64,000 nt of DNA from Pontibacterium sinense (lineage in GTDB: Bacteria > Pseudomonadota > Gammaproteobacteria > Pseudomonadales > Balneatricaceae): contig NZ_JADEYS010000017.1 of NCBI RefSeq assembly GCF_015209595.1, positions 1-64,000 of the forward strand. Reading direction: 5' to 3'. Positions 40,332 to 48,824 of the stretch are shown here, in pieces. Below the pieces are notes generated by a model. That model saw nothing but the letters and a program-made list of their open reading frames with translations, was not told where the DNA came from and ran no database searches. The stretch's first letter is position 1, and each line of letters opens with the position of its first letter. The position numbers and the translations under genes were made by a program.

Positions 40332-41426
40332 TTACAGACCAGCCTTCAGGCTCGCCTCAATAAACAAGTCCAGATCACCGTCCAGTACCTTGTCACAGTT
40401 GGAAGACTGTACGTTGGTACGCAGATCCTTGATGCGCTGATCATCCAGTACATAAGAACGGATCTGGCTGCCCCAGCCGATATCCGCTTTATTATCTTCC
40501 TGTTCCTGTGCGGCTTCGCTACGTTTCAGCATCTCCATCTCGTAGAGTTTTGCTCGCAGCTGCTTCATACAGGTGTCTTTGTTCTGGTGCTGGGAGCGCT
40601 GGCTCTGGGACTGCACCACAATACCGGACGGTCCGTGGGTAATACGTACCGCGGATTCAGTTCGGTTGACGTGCTGACCACCCGCACCGGATGCGCGGTA
40701 AACGTCGACACGCAGATCCGCCGGATTGATTTCAATATCAATATTGTCATCAATTTCTGGCGATACGAAGACAGAAGAGAATGACGTATGACGACGACCG
40801 CCGGAGTCAAACGGTGACTTACGCACTAAACGGTGAACACCGGTTTCGGTACGCAACCAACCAAAAGCATATTCGCCTTCAAAACGGATCGTCGCAGACT
40901 TAATACCCGCGACATCACCGGCAGAGACTTCCAGAAGCTCGGTTTTAAAGCCTTTGTCTTCACCCCAACGCAGATACATACGCAGCATCATGTTGGCCCA
41001 GTCCTGTGCTTCAGTGCCACCGGAACCGGCCTGAATATCCAGGAAGGCATTGTTGCCGTCGGCTTCACCAGAGAACATACGACGGAATTCGAGGGTTTCC
41101 AGCTTGGCCATCAGCCCCGCTACTTCTTCCTCAACTTCAGCGACAGTGTCTTCGTCGTCCTCTTCCACTGCCATATCCAGCAGGTCACGAGCATCGACAA
41201 CACCGGTTTCCAGATCATCTACCGTGGAAACAACGCCTTCCAGCGTGGAGCGCTCTTTACCCAGCTTCTGGGCATTTTCAGGCTCGTTCCACACAGCCGG
41301 ATCTTCCAGCTCGCGCTCAACCTCTTCCAGACGTTCTTTCTTACCGTCGTAATCCAGATAACCACGCAGTACAGTTGTACGCTCGGAGATATCCTTCAGG
41401 GCGGTGATGATCGGATTGATTTCCAT
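40332..41426 (-). CDS. prfB: Peptide chain release factor 2, no programmed frameshift
   Basis: This 364-residue factor ends translation at UGA and UAA. It has the SPF anticodon tripeptide (RKSPFDSGG) and the GGQ catalytic motif (GAGGQHVNR). In E. coli and many bacteria an in-frame UGA after about codon 25 requires a +1 frameshift (CTT TGA C). Here the corresponding stretch [12 protein letters not shown] is encoded continuously (CTG GAT TAC), so that autoregulatory frameshift is absent. The ATG lacks a clear Shine-Dalgarno sequence. lysS follows downstream. Confidence 0.96.
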   Translation of the reverse strand: MEINPIITALKDISERTTVLRGYLDYDGKKERLEEVERELEDPAVWNEPENAQKLGKERSTLEGVVSTVDDLETGVVDARDLLDMAVEEDDEDTVAEVEEEVAGLMAKLETLEFRRMFSGEADGNNAFLDIQAGSGGTEAQDWANMMLRMYLRWGEDKGFKTELLEVSAGDVAGIKSATIRFEGEYAFGWLRTETGVHRLVRKSPFDSGGRRHTSFSSVFVSPEIDDNIDIEINPADLRVDVYRASGAGGQHVNRTESAVRITHGPSGIVVQSQSQRSQHQNKDTCMKQLRAKLYEMEMLKRSEAAQEQEDNKADIGWGSQIRSYVLDDQRIKDLRTNVQSSNCDKVLDGDLDLFIEASLKAGL

Positions 41427-41519
41427 CGTGGGGGTTCAAACTCTCTGATTCGAAAAAAAGGCGGATATTTTACCTGATCACAGGCATTGTTTGAATCTTG
41501 TGCAGCGTAAATTTATGGC

Positions 41520-42041
41520 TCAATCAAGCTCAAACTCGTTCACAACCTGTTTAACCCAGGCTTCAACGCGCTCGTCGGTCTCATCGGACTGGCTATCCTG
41601 ATCCACAGCAAGCCCTACAAAATGGGTTTCATCCTGGGTCAGCGCTTTAGATCCGGTAAATTTATAACCCTGATTAGGCCAATACCCCACCATGCGGGCA
41701 CCGCGTTCCTGCAACTTGTCATGCAGTAAACCCATCGCATCCAGGAACCACTCGGCATAACCGATCTGATCACCCAGGCCAAACAACGCGCACGTCCGGC
41801 CGTTAAAATCGATCTCATCCAGTTCAGACCAGAGATCATCCCAGTCTTCCTGCAGCTCACCAAAGTCCCAGGTTGGAATACCCAGAATCATATGCTGGTA
41901 GTTGCCGACCGCTGCCAGCCCCTCTTCTGCGATATCGTGCTGATCCACAGAAAGTTCACTCAACTGCTCAGCAATTAATGCTGCAACATCTTCCGTGTTA
42001 CCGGTGGTAGTGCCAAAAAATAGACCGATGGTGTTGCTCAT
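41520..42041 (-). CDS. fldB: Long-chain flavodoxin FldB
   Basis: This 173-residue FMN-binding electron carrier has the phosphate loop GTTTGNTEDVA (about 10-20). The isoalloxazine-flanking segments GIPTWDFGELQEDW and GLGDQIGYAEWFLDAMG match FldB closely, and the length equals E. coli FldB. It lies about 90 bp upstream of prfB on the same strand. Possible partners are radical-SAM and Fe-S enzymes such as RlmN, but that is inference. Confidence 0.9.
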   Translation of the reverse strand: MSNTIGLFFGTTTGNTEDVAALIAEQLSELSVDQHDIAEEGLAAVGNYQHMILGIPTWDFGELQEDWDDLWSELDEIDFNGRTCALFGLGDQIGYAEWFLDAMGLLHDKLQERGARMVGYWPNQGYKFTGSKALTQDETHFVGLAVDQDSQSDETDERVEAWVKQVVNEFELD

Positions 42042-42093
42042 CTGTAACGTACATTCCAGTCAAAACTAAAAACAGAGCCATTATAACAGACAT

Positions 42094-42119
42094 AAAAAAA
42101 GCAGCGTCTAATGGCTGCT
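42094..42119 (-). terminator. Rho-independent terminator downstream of the phasin gene
   Basis: On the minus strand stem AGCAGC/GCTGCT with loop CATTAGAC is followed by a run of T's. It lies between the phasin stop and the fldB start. Confidence 0.85.
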
Positions 42120-42141
42120 CTCTTTACAACGACATGACGAC

Positions 42142-42471
42142 TTATTTTTTGCTGGCAAACGCATCAAATGTATCTTGAGTCAGTCGTTCCATCTCAGAGC
42201 GCGCTTCGCCTAATGCCTGCAGGTTGTGCTCGCTGGCATCTTTTAACGTGTCTTCCAGCTTTTTAGCGTAAGTCTTCTGTAGCTCCATCAGCTCTGTCGG
42301 TGACTGACAGTTCTGCATCTCTTTCGTTTGCTGAATAGTCGCTTCAATGCAGGATTTCGTGCACGCCATCTGCTGGCGGGTCAGCTCTTCCAACATCTTA
42401 GTCTGGATATTCACCAGATCCTTAAAAGGCTCCATTGACTGGCTAAATGCTTTATTCATATCTTGAAACAT
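42142..42471 (-). CDS. Phasin-family protein
   Basis: This 109-residue, almost all-helical, Gln/Glu/Lys-rich protein has the pattern of the phasin_2 family that coats polyhydroxyalkanoate granules (MEPFKDLVNIQTKMLEELT, then amphipathic helices). The ATG of MFQDMNKAF has AAGGGG five bases upstream. It stands alone, with its own terminator and no pha synthesis genes in the window. Similar short phasin-like proteins exist in bacteria that make no polyhydroxyalkanoate, so granule binding is unproven. Confidence 0.72.
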   Translation of the reverse strand: MFQDMNKAFSQSMEPFKDLVNIQTKMLEELTRQQMACTKSCIEATIQQTKEMQNCQSPTELMELQKTYAKKLEDTLKDASEHNLQALGEARSEMERLTQDTFDAFASKK

Positions 42472-42588
42472 AACCACCCCTTCCCTTAACTCTAATAAAA
42501 CATCAGTCTCATACTGGTTATACTAAAACACTATGCCACGGTCGACACGCACTTTCGACCAATTGACCACAATAACGAGACAGAGACT

Positions 42589-42972
42589 ATGCGGATTCTT
42601 CATACCATGTTGCGGGTTACTGACCTGCAAAAATCGATTTCGTTCTATACCGATATTCTGGGTATGCATTTATTGCGTCGTAAAGACTTTCCGGATGGGA
42701 AGTTTACGCTGGCATTTATGGGTTATGGAGATGAAGCAGACAATACCGTACTGGAGCTGACACATAACTGGGAGACCAGTAGTTACGAGCTGGGCAACGC
42801 CTACGGGCATATCGCCATTGAAGTTGCTGATGTGTATGCCGCCTGCGATGCAATTAAGGCGAAAGGGGGTGAAGTTGTGCGTGAAGCCGGCCCAATGAAA
42901 CACGGCAGCACGGTCATCGCGTTCGTTAAAGATCCCGATGGGTACATGATTGAGCTGATCGGCAGCAAATAG
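42589..42972 (+). CDS. gloA: Lactoylglutathione lyase (glyoxalase I)
   Basis: This 127-residue metal enzyme isomerises the methylglyoxal-glutathione adduct. All four metal ligands of the E. coli enzyme are present at identical numbering: H5, E56, H74 and E122. The single-domain bacterial length and lack of insertions suggest a nickel/cobalt type. It is monocistronic, with a hairpin downstream shared with the convergent secretion operon. Confidence 0.95.
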   Translation: MRILHTMLRVTDLQKSISFYTDILGMHLLRRKDFPDGKFTLAFMGYGDEADNTVLELTHNWETSSYELGNAYGHIAIEVADVYAACDAIKAKGGEVVREAGPMKHGSTVIAFVKDPDGYMIELIGSK

Positions 42973-42986
42973 TCTCAGATCGAAAT

Positions 42987-43013
42987 GCATCAGGCGCCGT
43001 CCACGCCTGATGC
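42987..43013. terminator. Hairpin between convergent gloA and the secretion operon
   Basis: A perfect 10-bp stem (GCATCAGGCG pairing with CGCCTGATGC) with a 7-base loop is followed by AAAATTTTC. The tail is not a clean T-run in either direction, so efficiency is uncertain. Confidence 0.65.
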
Positions 43014-43030
43014 AAAATTTTCACCCTGAT

Positions 43031-44386
43031 TTATCGCTCACGGAAAGCGTTATCAAATCCACGTGTTACCGGACGCAACAGGTATTCCAGAATCGTTTTC
43101 TTACCGGTTTGAATATCAGCGGTCAGCGTCATACCCGGCAACACATTCAGCTCACCCGGCTGAGCACCTAAATACGCCCTATCCATTTTAATCTCAGCGC
43201 GATAGTACGGCTGGTTCTCTTCATCCAGATATGTCGACGCAGAGATCTGATTCACGGTACCATCAAGACTGCCAAAACGGGAAAAGTCATAACTGACAAA
43301 CTTCAGTTTCGCGCTCTGCCCGGTATGCACGTGCCCGATATCCTGCGGCAAAATTTTAGCTTCAACGATCAGATCTTCATCGACCGGTACGATCTGCATG
43401 ATCACCTGACCCGGTGCGATCACCGCGCGCGATCCGGCAACGGATAAACCCTGCACAATGCCAGCCACCGGCGCACGTACTTCCTGACGTTCATCACGCG
43501 CCTGTAAGCGAATCAACGTGCTTTCAACTTCACCCAGCTCACTGGTGACCTGACCGGCCTCCAGCTCAATATCGCGGTTGAAGCGGGCAATACCGTCCCG
43601 TTTACGCTGCTGATTTTCTTTTAGCGCAGTGCGGGCTACGGCAATGCCATCCTGGGTCTGCAGCAATTCGTTCTCAACTTCTGCCACTTTTGCTTTCGCC
43701 GCCAGCAGCTCAGACTTTGAAACCGAACCTCTGACAACCGATGCTTCGCGGATCGATACCTGCTCCCGATGGATCGCCAGCTCCTTTTTCAAGGACGCCG
43801 CCTGATTGCGCTGGCGACGCAGTTCATCACGACGCTGCTGAATCTGACTTTCAATCACCGCCATCTCACTGGTTTGACTGTTCACCTGTGCCAGATAGAT
43901 CGTGCGCTGTCGTTCGATCAAGTCACGATATCCCGGCCCTACCTGTGGAAAGGAGGGCGGGCGACGATCAATCAACGCCTTCAGTCGCTCTTCCTGCAGC
44001 TGCAGATTGACCCGACGACTCTGCATCTGCTGTAACTCTGACTCCGACGTGGCCGGATCAAGGCTTAAAATCAGCTGACCTTCTTTCAGGTTGTCACCGT
44101 TCCGCACGTGCAATGCACTCACGATGCCACCTTCCAGATGCTGCACCTCCAGAATGGAACCGGCAGGCACGACTTCACCTTTCGCCAACGCCACCTCATT
44201 CACTTCCGTGAACGCACTCCAGACCACAACCGCAACCAGCAGCAGTATCCCCACAACAATCGATACCGGCACTATAAAACCCGGGGTCGGCTCTTCCAGC
44301 TGAATCGCCTGCGCCAGAAAACGCGCGCGTGCACGTGGCAGGGTTGCGGTCCGCTCCTCTGCAAACACCGTATTATTTTCCTTCAC
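43031..44386 (-). CDS. Type I secretion membrane-fusion protein (HlyD family)
   Basis: This 451-residue periplasmic adaptor bridges the inner-membrane ABC exporter and an outer-membrane channel. A short cytoplasmic N-terminus and one membrane helix (about 39-60) lead to the lipoyl half-motif EVQHLEGGIVSALHVRNGD. A long coiled coil (about 110-280) follows, then a beta-barrel domain with KLKFVSYDFSRFG and YYRAEIKM, typical of HlyD/LapC/PrtE proteins. The start is GTG with GGGGG five bases upstream. It overlaps the upstream ABC gene by 14 nt, so co-translation is likely. Confidence 0.9.
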   Translation of the reverse strand: MKENNTVFAEERTATLPRARARFLAQAIQLEEPTPGFIVPVSIVVGILLLVAVVVWSAFTEVNEVALAKGEVVPAGSILEVQHLEGGIVSALHVRNGDNLKEGQLILSLDPATSESELQQMQSRRVNLQLQEERLKALIDRRPPSFPQVGPGYRDLIERQRTIYLAQVNSQTSEMAVIESQIQQRRDELRRQRNQAASLKKELAIHREQVSIREASVVRGSVSKSELLAAKAKVAEVENELLQTQDGIAVARTALKENQQRKRDGIARFNRDIELEAGQVTSELGEVESTLIRLQARDERQEVRAPVAGIVQGLSVAGSRAVIAPGQVIMQIVPVDEDLIVEAKILPQDIGHVHTGQSAKLKFVSYDFSRFGSLDGTVNQISASTYLDEENQPYYRAEIKMDRAYLGAQPGELNVLPGMTLTADIQTGKKTILEYLLRPVTRGFDNAFRER

Positions 44387-46637
44387 GAAGACCCCCTACC
44401 AATACCTGCAGCGCCTGTTCCGGCTCTCCGGCAAATTTTGTTAAACCTTTATCCAACACAATCGCTTTGTCTGCCAAACGAATATGGCTTGGGCGATGGG
44501 TCACCACCAGCACCGTCTTCTTACCTTTCAAGGCCCGTAGCTGCGACACCAATTTCATATCACCTTCCCGATCCAGTGATGCTCCAGGTTCATCCAGAAT
44601 CACCACCGGTGCAGAGCACACAAACGCACGCGCCATAGAGATTCCGTGCACAAACCCCGGTGTCAGACGCCGAGTACGTTCATCACCAATCGACGTTTCA
44701 AAGCCCTGCGGCAATGCCAGAATGTCATCCAGAATCCCAACAGCCTCCGCCACGCGCCTGAGGTCCTCGTCGGTGGCCAATACATCATTCATACGAATGT
44801 TCTGCGCAATCGTACCGTGGAACAGCTGAGCGTTCTGGGGCACGTACGCAATTGCACGTCGTAGGTCCTTAGCGTTTAGCTGACGAATATCGTGCTCGTC
44901 CAGGGTCAGGCTACCCGCCTGGGGTTTGTACATACCGGCAATCAACTTCACCAGCGTTGATTTACCCGAGCCTGTATCCCCCGTAATCACCACCATCTCC
45001 CCGGGTTCAGCCACCAACGATACCCCTGTCAACGCGGGATCGCTGTTGGGCGAATAGCGAAAGCTGATGCGATCAATACCGATACGCCCTTTCAATCCGG
45101 ATAACATCACCGACGAGGCCCGACTGTTCTTTTCCACGTCCAGCTTCATCAATTGGTTCAGCTGCTTAACGGCGGCCATCACCTGCTTAAAGCGACCAAA
45201 ACTGAGGAAGGTTTGCTGAATCGGTGACAACACTTTGCCGATCAACACCATCGTGGCAATCAGCGCGCCAACGGTCATATCCCCCGCCATCACCGAATAG
45301 ACACCAATCACCAATACCGCAAGACTGCCGATTGCGACACCGGCTTGTGACACGGCATTGATGACAGAACTGGCCACCGCCGCTTTGTAGTTCGCGGTAG
45401 AAGATTCAGCTGAATACTCCCGAAAACGCCCCAACCATGACTGTTCCGCTGCCGCGCCTTTTATTTCGCTACGGCCAGCCAAGCTCTGAATTAACATCTT
45501 CTGCTTATCGTTGCGTGCCTGCCCAGTGCGCAACACCCGCCCCGCACTGACCGGCAACCACATGAGACCAAACACCATAAACAGCAGCAACATCACCACC
45601 GGCACAATGGCTGCCCATCCCGCAATAAAGGCAATCAGCGCAATCATTAGCGGAATAAACGGCAGATCGAGCAACGTAGACGCATTCGGACCGGTAAAGA
45701 AATCCCGCACACTATCAAACTGTTTCAGGCGGGCGAGTTGCGCTGCCATGGTCGAACGTTCAGTCAGTATTGGCGGCAGGCTCAGGATCTGCCGAAAGGT
45801 TTCAACACCAATCAGATAATCCATCCGCCCCGCCATATTGCCCATCAAACGCCCCCGGAAGTAACGCAGCACGATATCCGAAATCAGTAACAATATAATT
45901 CCGGCCACCATGGTTGGGAGCGCATCAACGGACTCCGCACCGATCACTTTGTCGTATACCATCATGATAAATAACGGTACTGACATGGTGATCAGGTTGA
46001 TCAGGAAGGTCATCCCCAGCAACCAGCCAAACAGGTTACGAAAACGCCCCAGCAGCTGATCAAACCATTCCGCCGAGGATTTCGTCGACACAGTCTGACC
46101 GTGCGTGGTGTTGATATGGGTAAACAGATAGGCACAACCCTTACGGTTGTCCAGATGACCGACCAGCTCCTCACCTTGCAAGGCATCAAAGTAGCGAACC
46201 TGCCCCTCGTGCTCTTCATCTGCTGACAGCAATACCAGCGGTTTATCATCTTCATCCACAAACAGGCAGGGATAGAGTTCGTTTGATACCTGATTGAGCC
46301 GGGTTTTGCGCGGCATACTTTCATAACCCAACCGCACCAGGATATTGCGCAGGTCCACCAGCTCAAGATAATCAGAGAAATGAGGCAACGCCTCAATCAA
46401 TTCACGGGCATAGTGATTCCAGCCCAGCGAACGCAATAGCGGCAACAAACAGGCTGAATAGGGAGACCCGGACTGCAAGTCATCTAATGAATCCGCGCGC
46501 AGCGCCGCAGTCAGCACCTCACTTAATGCATCGTTCTGGTCATCTTCGAAGATTTTCTGATCAGCGACGGACACCGGTTCATCTGCAGACAACTGATCGT
46601 CAGCATTCGGTTGTTCTTTCACAACATCAGTACTCAT
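44373..46637 (-). CDS. Type I secretion ABC half-transporter A with degenerate N-terminal C39-like domain
   Basis: In this 754-residue protein residues 50-185 resemble a peptidase-C39-like domain without the catalytic His. Such degenerate domains bind RTX substrates. A six-helix ABC transmembrane domain (about 200-480) and a nucleotide-binding domain follow. Walker A is GDTGSGKST (553-561), Walker B VVILDE (678-683) and the H-loop H714 are canonical. The signature motif, normally LSGGQ, reads LTPGF (658-662). It overlaps the second ABC gene by 4 nt (ATGA) upstream and the HlyD gene downstream, so three subunits are made from one operon. Confidence 0.9.
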   Translation of the reverse strand: MSTDVVKEQPNADDQLSADEPVSVADQKIFEDDQNDALSEVLTAALRADSLDDLQSGSPYSACLLPLLRSLGWNHYARELIEALPHFSDYLELVDLRNILVRLGYESMPRKTRLNQVSNELYPCLFVDEDDKPLVLLSADEEHEGQVRYFDALQGEELVGHLDNRKGCAYLFTHINTTHGQTVSTKSSAEWFDQLLGRFRNLFGWLLGMTFLINLITMSVPLFIMMVYDKVIGAESVDALPTMVAGIILLLISDIVLRYFRGRLMGNMAGRMDYLIGVETFRQILSLPPILTERSTMAAQLARLKQFDSVRDFFTGPNASTLLDLPFIPLMIALIAFIAGWAAIVPVVMLLLFMVFGLMWLPVSAGRVLRTGQARNDKQKMLIQSLAGRSEIKGAAAEQSWLGRFREYSAESSTANYKAAVASSVINAVSQAGVAIGSLAVLVIGVYSVMAGDMTVGALIATMVLIGKVLSPIQQTFLSFGRFKQVMAAVKQLNQLMKLDVEKNSRASSVMLSGLKGRIGIDRISFRYSPNSDPALTGVSLVAEPGEMVVITGDTGSGKSTLVKLIAGMYKPQAGSLTLDEHDIRQLNAKDLRRAIAYVPQNAQLFHGTIAQNIRMNDVLATDEDLRRVAEAVGILDDILALPQGFETSIGDERTRRLTPGFVHGISMARAFVCSAPVVILDEPGASLDREGDMKLVSQLRALKGKKTVLVVTHRPSHIRLADKAIVLDKGLTKFAGEPEQALQVLVGGLREGK

Positions 46638-48316
46638 CGCGGCGCCTCCTGCCTGATCTGAACTTCGCGGCGACGCTGAAGCTGGATCAACTCTCCATCA
46701 CGCAATTCATAAGCTTTGTCACAGATACGCAGAAACGAAGGACGATAAGACACCACAATCAATGTCCGACTGCCGCGAATACGCTGCAACAGGTTCAGTA
46801 ATTTGGCATCATTTTTCAGGTCAAAGTTAGCGTTGGCGTCATCCAGAATCATAATGCGTGGATCACCCACCAACGAACGCACCATCAGGATTTTCTGTTT
46901 CACCGCTTCTGATAACGGATCAACCGCCGAGCCTCCCACCAATGTATCCAAGCCATCCGGCAGCCGAGCAACAATTTCATCCAATCCCAGATGACGCGAA
47001 AGATTGAGGGCCTGCTCAATCACATCGCCCGAACGAAACAGCGTCATATTTTCCAGAATAGTGCCTTCGTATAACGTGCCATGCTGGGGCACAAACCCCA
47101 CATAATGACGCAACAGTTCGGCTTCATATTCCGGTAACGGTTTATCATCGATCCGAATTTCACCCTTTTCGGGTTTTACCAAACCCGCAACCAGCGACAA
47201 CAACGTACTTTTACCAACGCCGTTACGGCCGGTGATCGCTACCGCCCCCCCTGCCGGCACATCAAACGAAATGCCTTTAAGTAACCACTCCTCGGTTTCC
47301 GGATACCGGAACCAGACATCTTCAACCACCACATCACCGCGCGGAGGCTCATCGGGGCGGTAATCACCACTTTGCTCTGCGGGCAGATCACTCAGTTCCT
47401 GCGCCTGTTTCCGTGCGATACGCACACTCTGAAGCTGCGTCCAAAGCCCCATCGCTTTCAGACCCGGTTGCAGCGCTCTCCCCGTCAGCATGGTCACGGC
47501 CGCCAACGCACCGACACTTAACTCGCCTTCCAGTACGATCAGCGCACCAAAGGCAACCACCAGCACCATTGCAACCTGTGAGAATGTACTGCCAACCCCC
47601 TGCACCACACTGTTGATATGCGCCAGCGAATACACGCCCTCAGCAGAGCGTTCCTGCAACCGTTCATAACGGCGCATCATCAGCGATTCCATTGCCATGG
47701 ATTTGATGGTGTGAATATTATTCAGGGATTCAATCAGGAAGTTCTGACGATGCTGTTCGGTCTGATGGCTGACCTCCAGCGCCTGCTCAAGCTTCTTGCC
47801 CAGAACAACGGCGACCACTGCAAACAACACCATAAGCAACGCAGGCACCAACACCAGCTCGCCGCCAATAAACCAGATCAGACCAAGAAACAGAAACGCG
47901 AACGGCAGATCCAATAACAACAGCATGGATTGCCCGGAAAAAAATCGCTGCAAATCTTCGACCGACTGCATGCGAGACAGATAGTAACCTTGGGAATGCT
48001 GGTTATAGGCCAGCGAATCGGCGTAAAGCACTTTGGAGAAAACATTCATATTCGCAGAGTGCTCAAAACGCGCACCGCTCCATGCCAATATCGTCGAACG
48101 CAGCACTTTCAGCAGAATCTCCAGCAAAATGACACCACCGATCCCAATCACCAGAATCGTAAAGGTATCCAGCGCCTGATTGGGAATAATCCGGTCATAA
48201 GACTGGAGCACTACAATCGGCATCGCCATCGCCAGCAAATTCACCCCAAACGATGCCAGAAACACATCTAACCGCAGCCAATTACGCGGAATATCGATCC
48301 CAGCCTGATTTGCCAT
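46634..48316 (-). CDS. Type I secretion ABC half-transporter B with altered ATPase residues
   Basis: This 560-residue half-transporter lacks a C39-like domain and starts directly with the transmembrane domain (about 15-300). Walker A is intact (GRNGVGKST, 363-371). The signature is LSEAV (468-472), Walker B ends in DD (IMILDD, 488-493) where the catalytic Glu would be, and the H-loop His is Tyr (Y524). By family rules these changes predict poor ATP hydrolysis at its own site. It is the first gene of the operon and very likely pairs with subunit A. Confidence 0.87.
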   Translation of the reverse strand: MANQAGIDIPRNWLRLDVFLASFGVNLLAMAMPIVVLQSYDRIIPNQALDTFTILVIGIGGVILLEILLKVLRSTILAWSGARFEHSANMNVFSKVLYADSLAYNQHSQGYYLSRMQSVEDLQRFFSGQSMLLLLDLPFAFLFLGLIWFIGGELVLVPALLMVLFAVVAVVLGKKLEQALEVSHQTEQHRQNFLIESLNNIHTIKSMAMESLMMRRYERLQERSAEGVYSLAHINSVVQGVGSTFSQVAMVLVVAFGALIVLEGELSVGALAAVTMLTGRALQPGLKAMGLWTQLQSVRIARKQAQELSDLPAEQSGDYRPDEPPRGDVVVEDVWFRYPETEEWLLKGISFDVPAGGAVAITGRNGVGKSTLLSLVAGLVKPEKGEIRIDDKPLPEYEAELLRHYVGFVPQHGTLYEGTILENMTLFRSGDVIEQALNLSRHLGLDEIVARLPDGLDTLVGGSAVDPLSEAVKQKILMVRSLVGDPRIMILDDANANFDLKNDAKLLNLLQRIRGSRTLIVVSYRPSFLRICDKAYELRDGELIQLQRRREVQIRQEAPR

Positions 48317-48824
48317 TTACGAACTGCCTCCATTTGCAGCGACTGCCTGAACAACTGCTCACTACCGATACGAGCGGCCTACAATACTAACCGTTACCCT
48401 TTCCCTGTCCAGCCTAACCGGGATTTAAACACTACCTATCGGCAGAAGCCCGTAAAACACTAGCACCCAACCTCAAATTCAAACAAAAACAACAGATCCA
48501 AATTATTGACAAAAATCACAACCCGGTATAAATTCAAACGACAACAAGCAGCGTAAAAGCCCTACAAACACCACTGTTACTTAATAAACATCGATATTAT
48601 TCAAACAGGAAAACAGAAAGACCAGGCCGCGAACCGCGGTAGTAATCTAAACACTCGTCTCAATGCCTATCGGTAGCTCACGCTAGCCAATAGACCGCTG
48701 AAGACGATATGGATCAAAAACCAGACACAAAGGGTGTCGTTAAGATATCCTTAGACACTGCCGATCCAGATAACAGCACATTCTTAATTTCATTCAGGCT
48801 TCCAGCGATCCAAAGGGTTAAACG
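48317..48824. promoter_or_regulatory. 508-bp divergent regulatory region between the secretion operon and the RTX gene
   Basis: No gene was recognised. It is A+T-rich in the middle. It contains three copies of a short motif, TATCGG(C/T)AG: 48362-48372 inverted, 48435-48445 and 48666-48676. It also has an inverted repeat CCGCG-AAC-CGCGG (48627-48639). The RTX gene has AAAGGG seven bases before its ATG; the ABC operon has GGAGG ten bases before its ATG. A promoter for the operon (minus strand) is not clear. Confidence 0.5.
48506..48533 (+). promoter_or_regulatory. Candidate RTX gene promoter
   Basis: A perfect TTGACA (48506-48511) is followed by TATAAA/ATAAAT (48527-48533) at 15-16 nt spacing. 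The leader to the RTX ATG would be about 285 nt, unusually long. A second, nearer promoter may exist. Confidence 0.4.
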
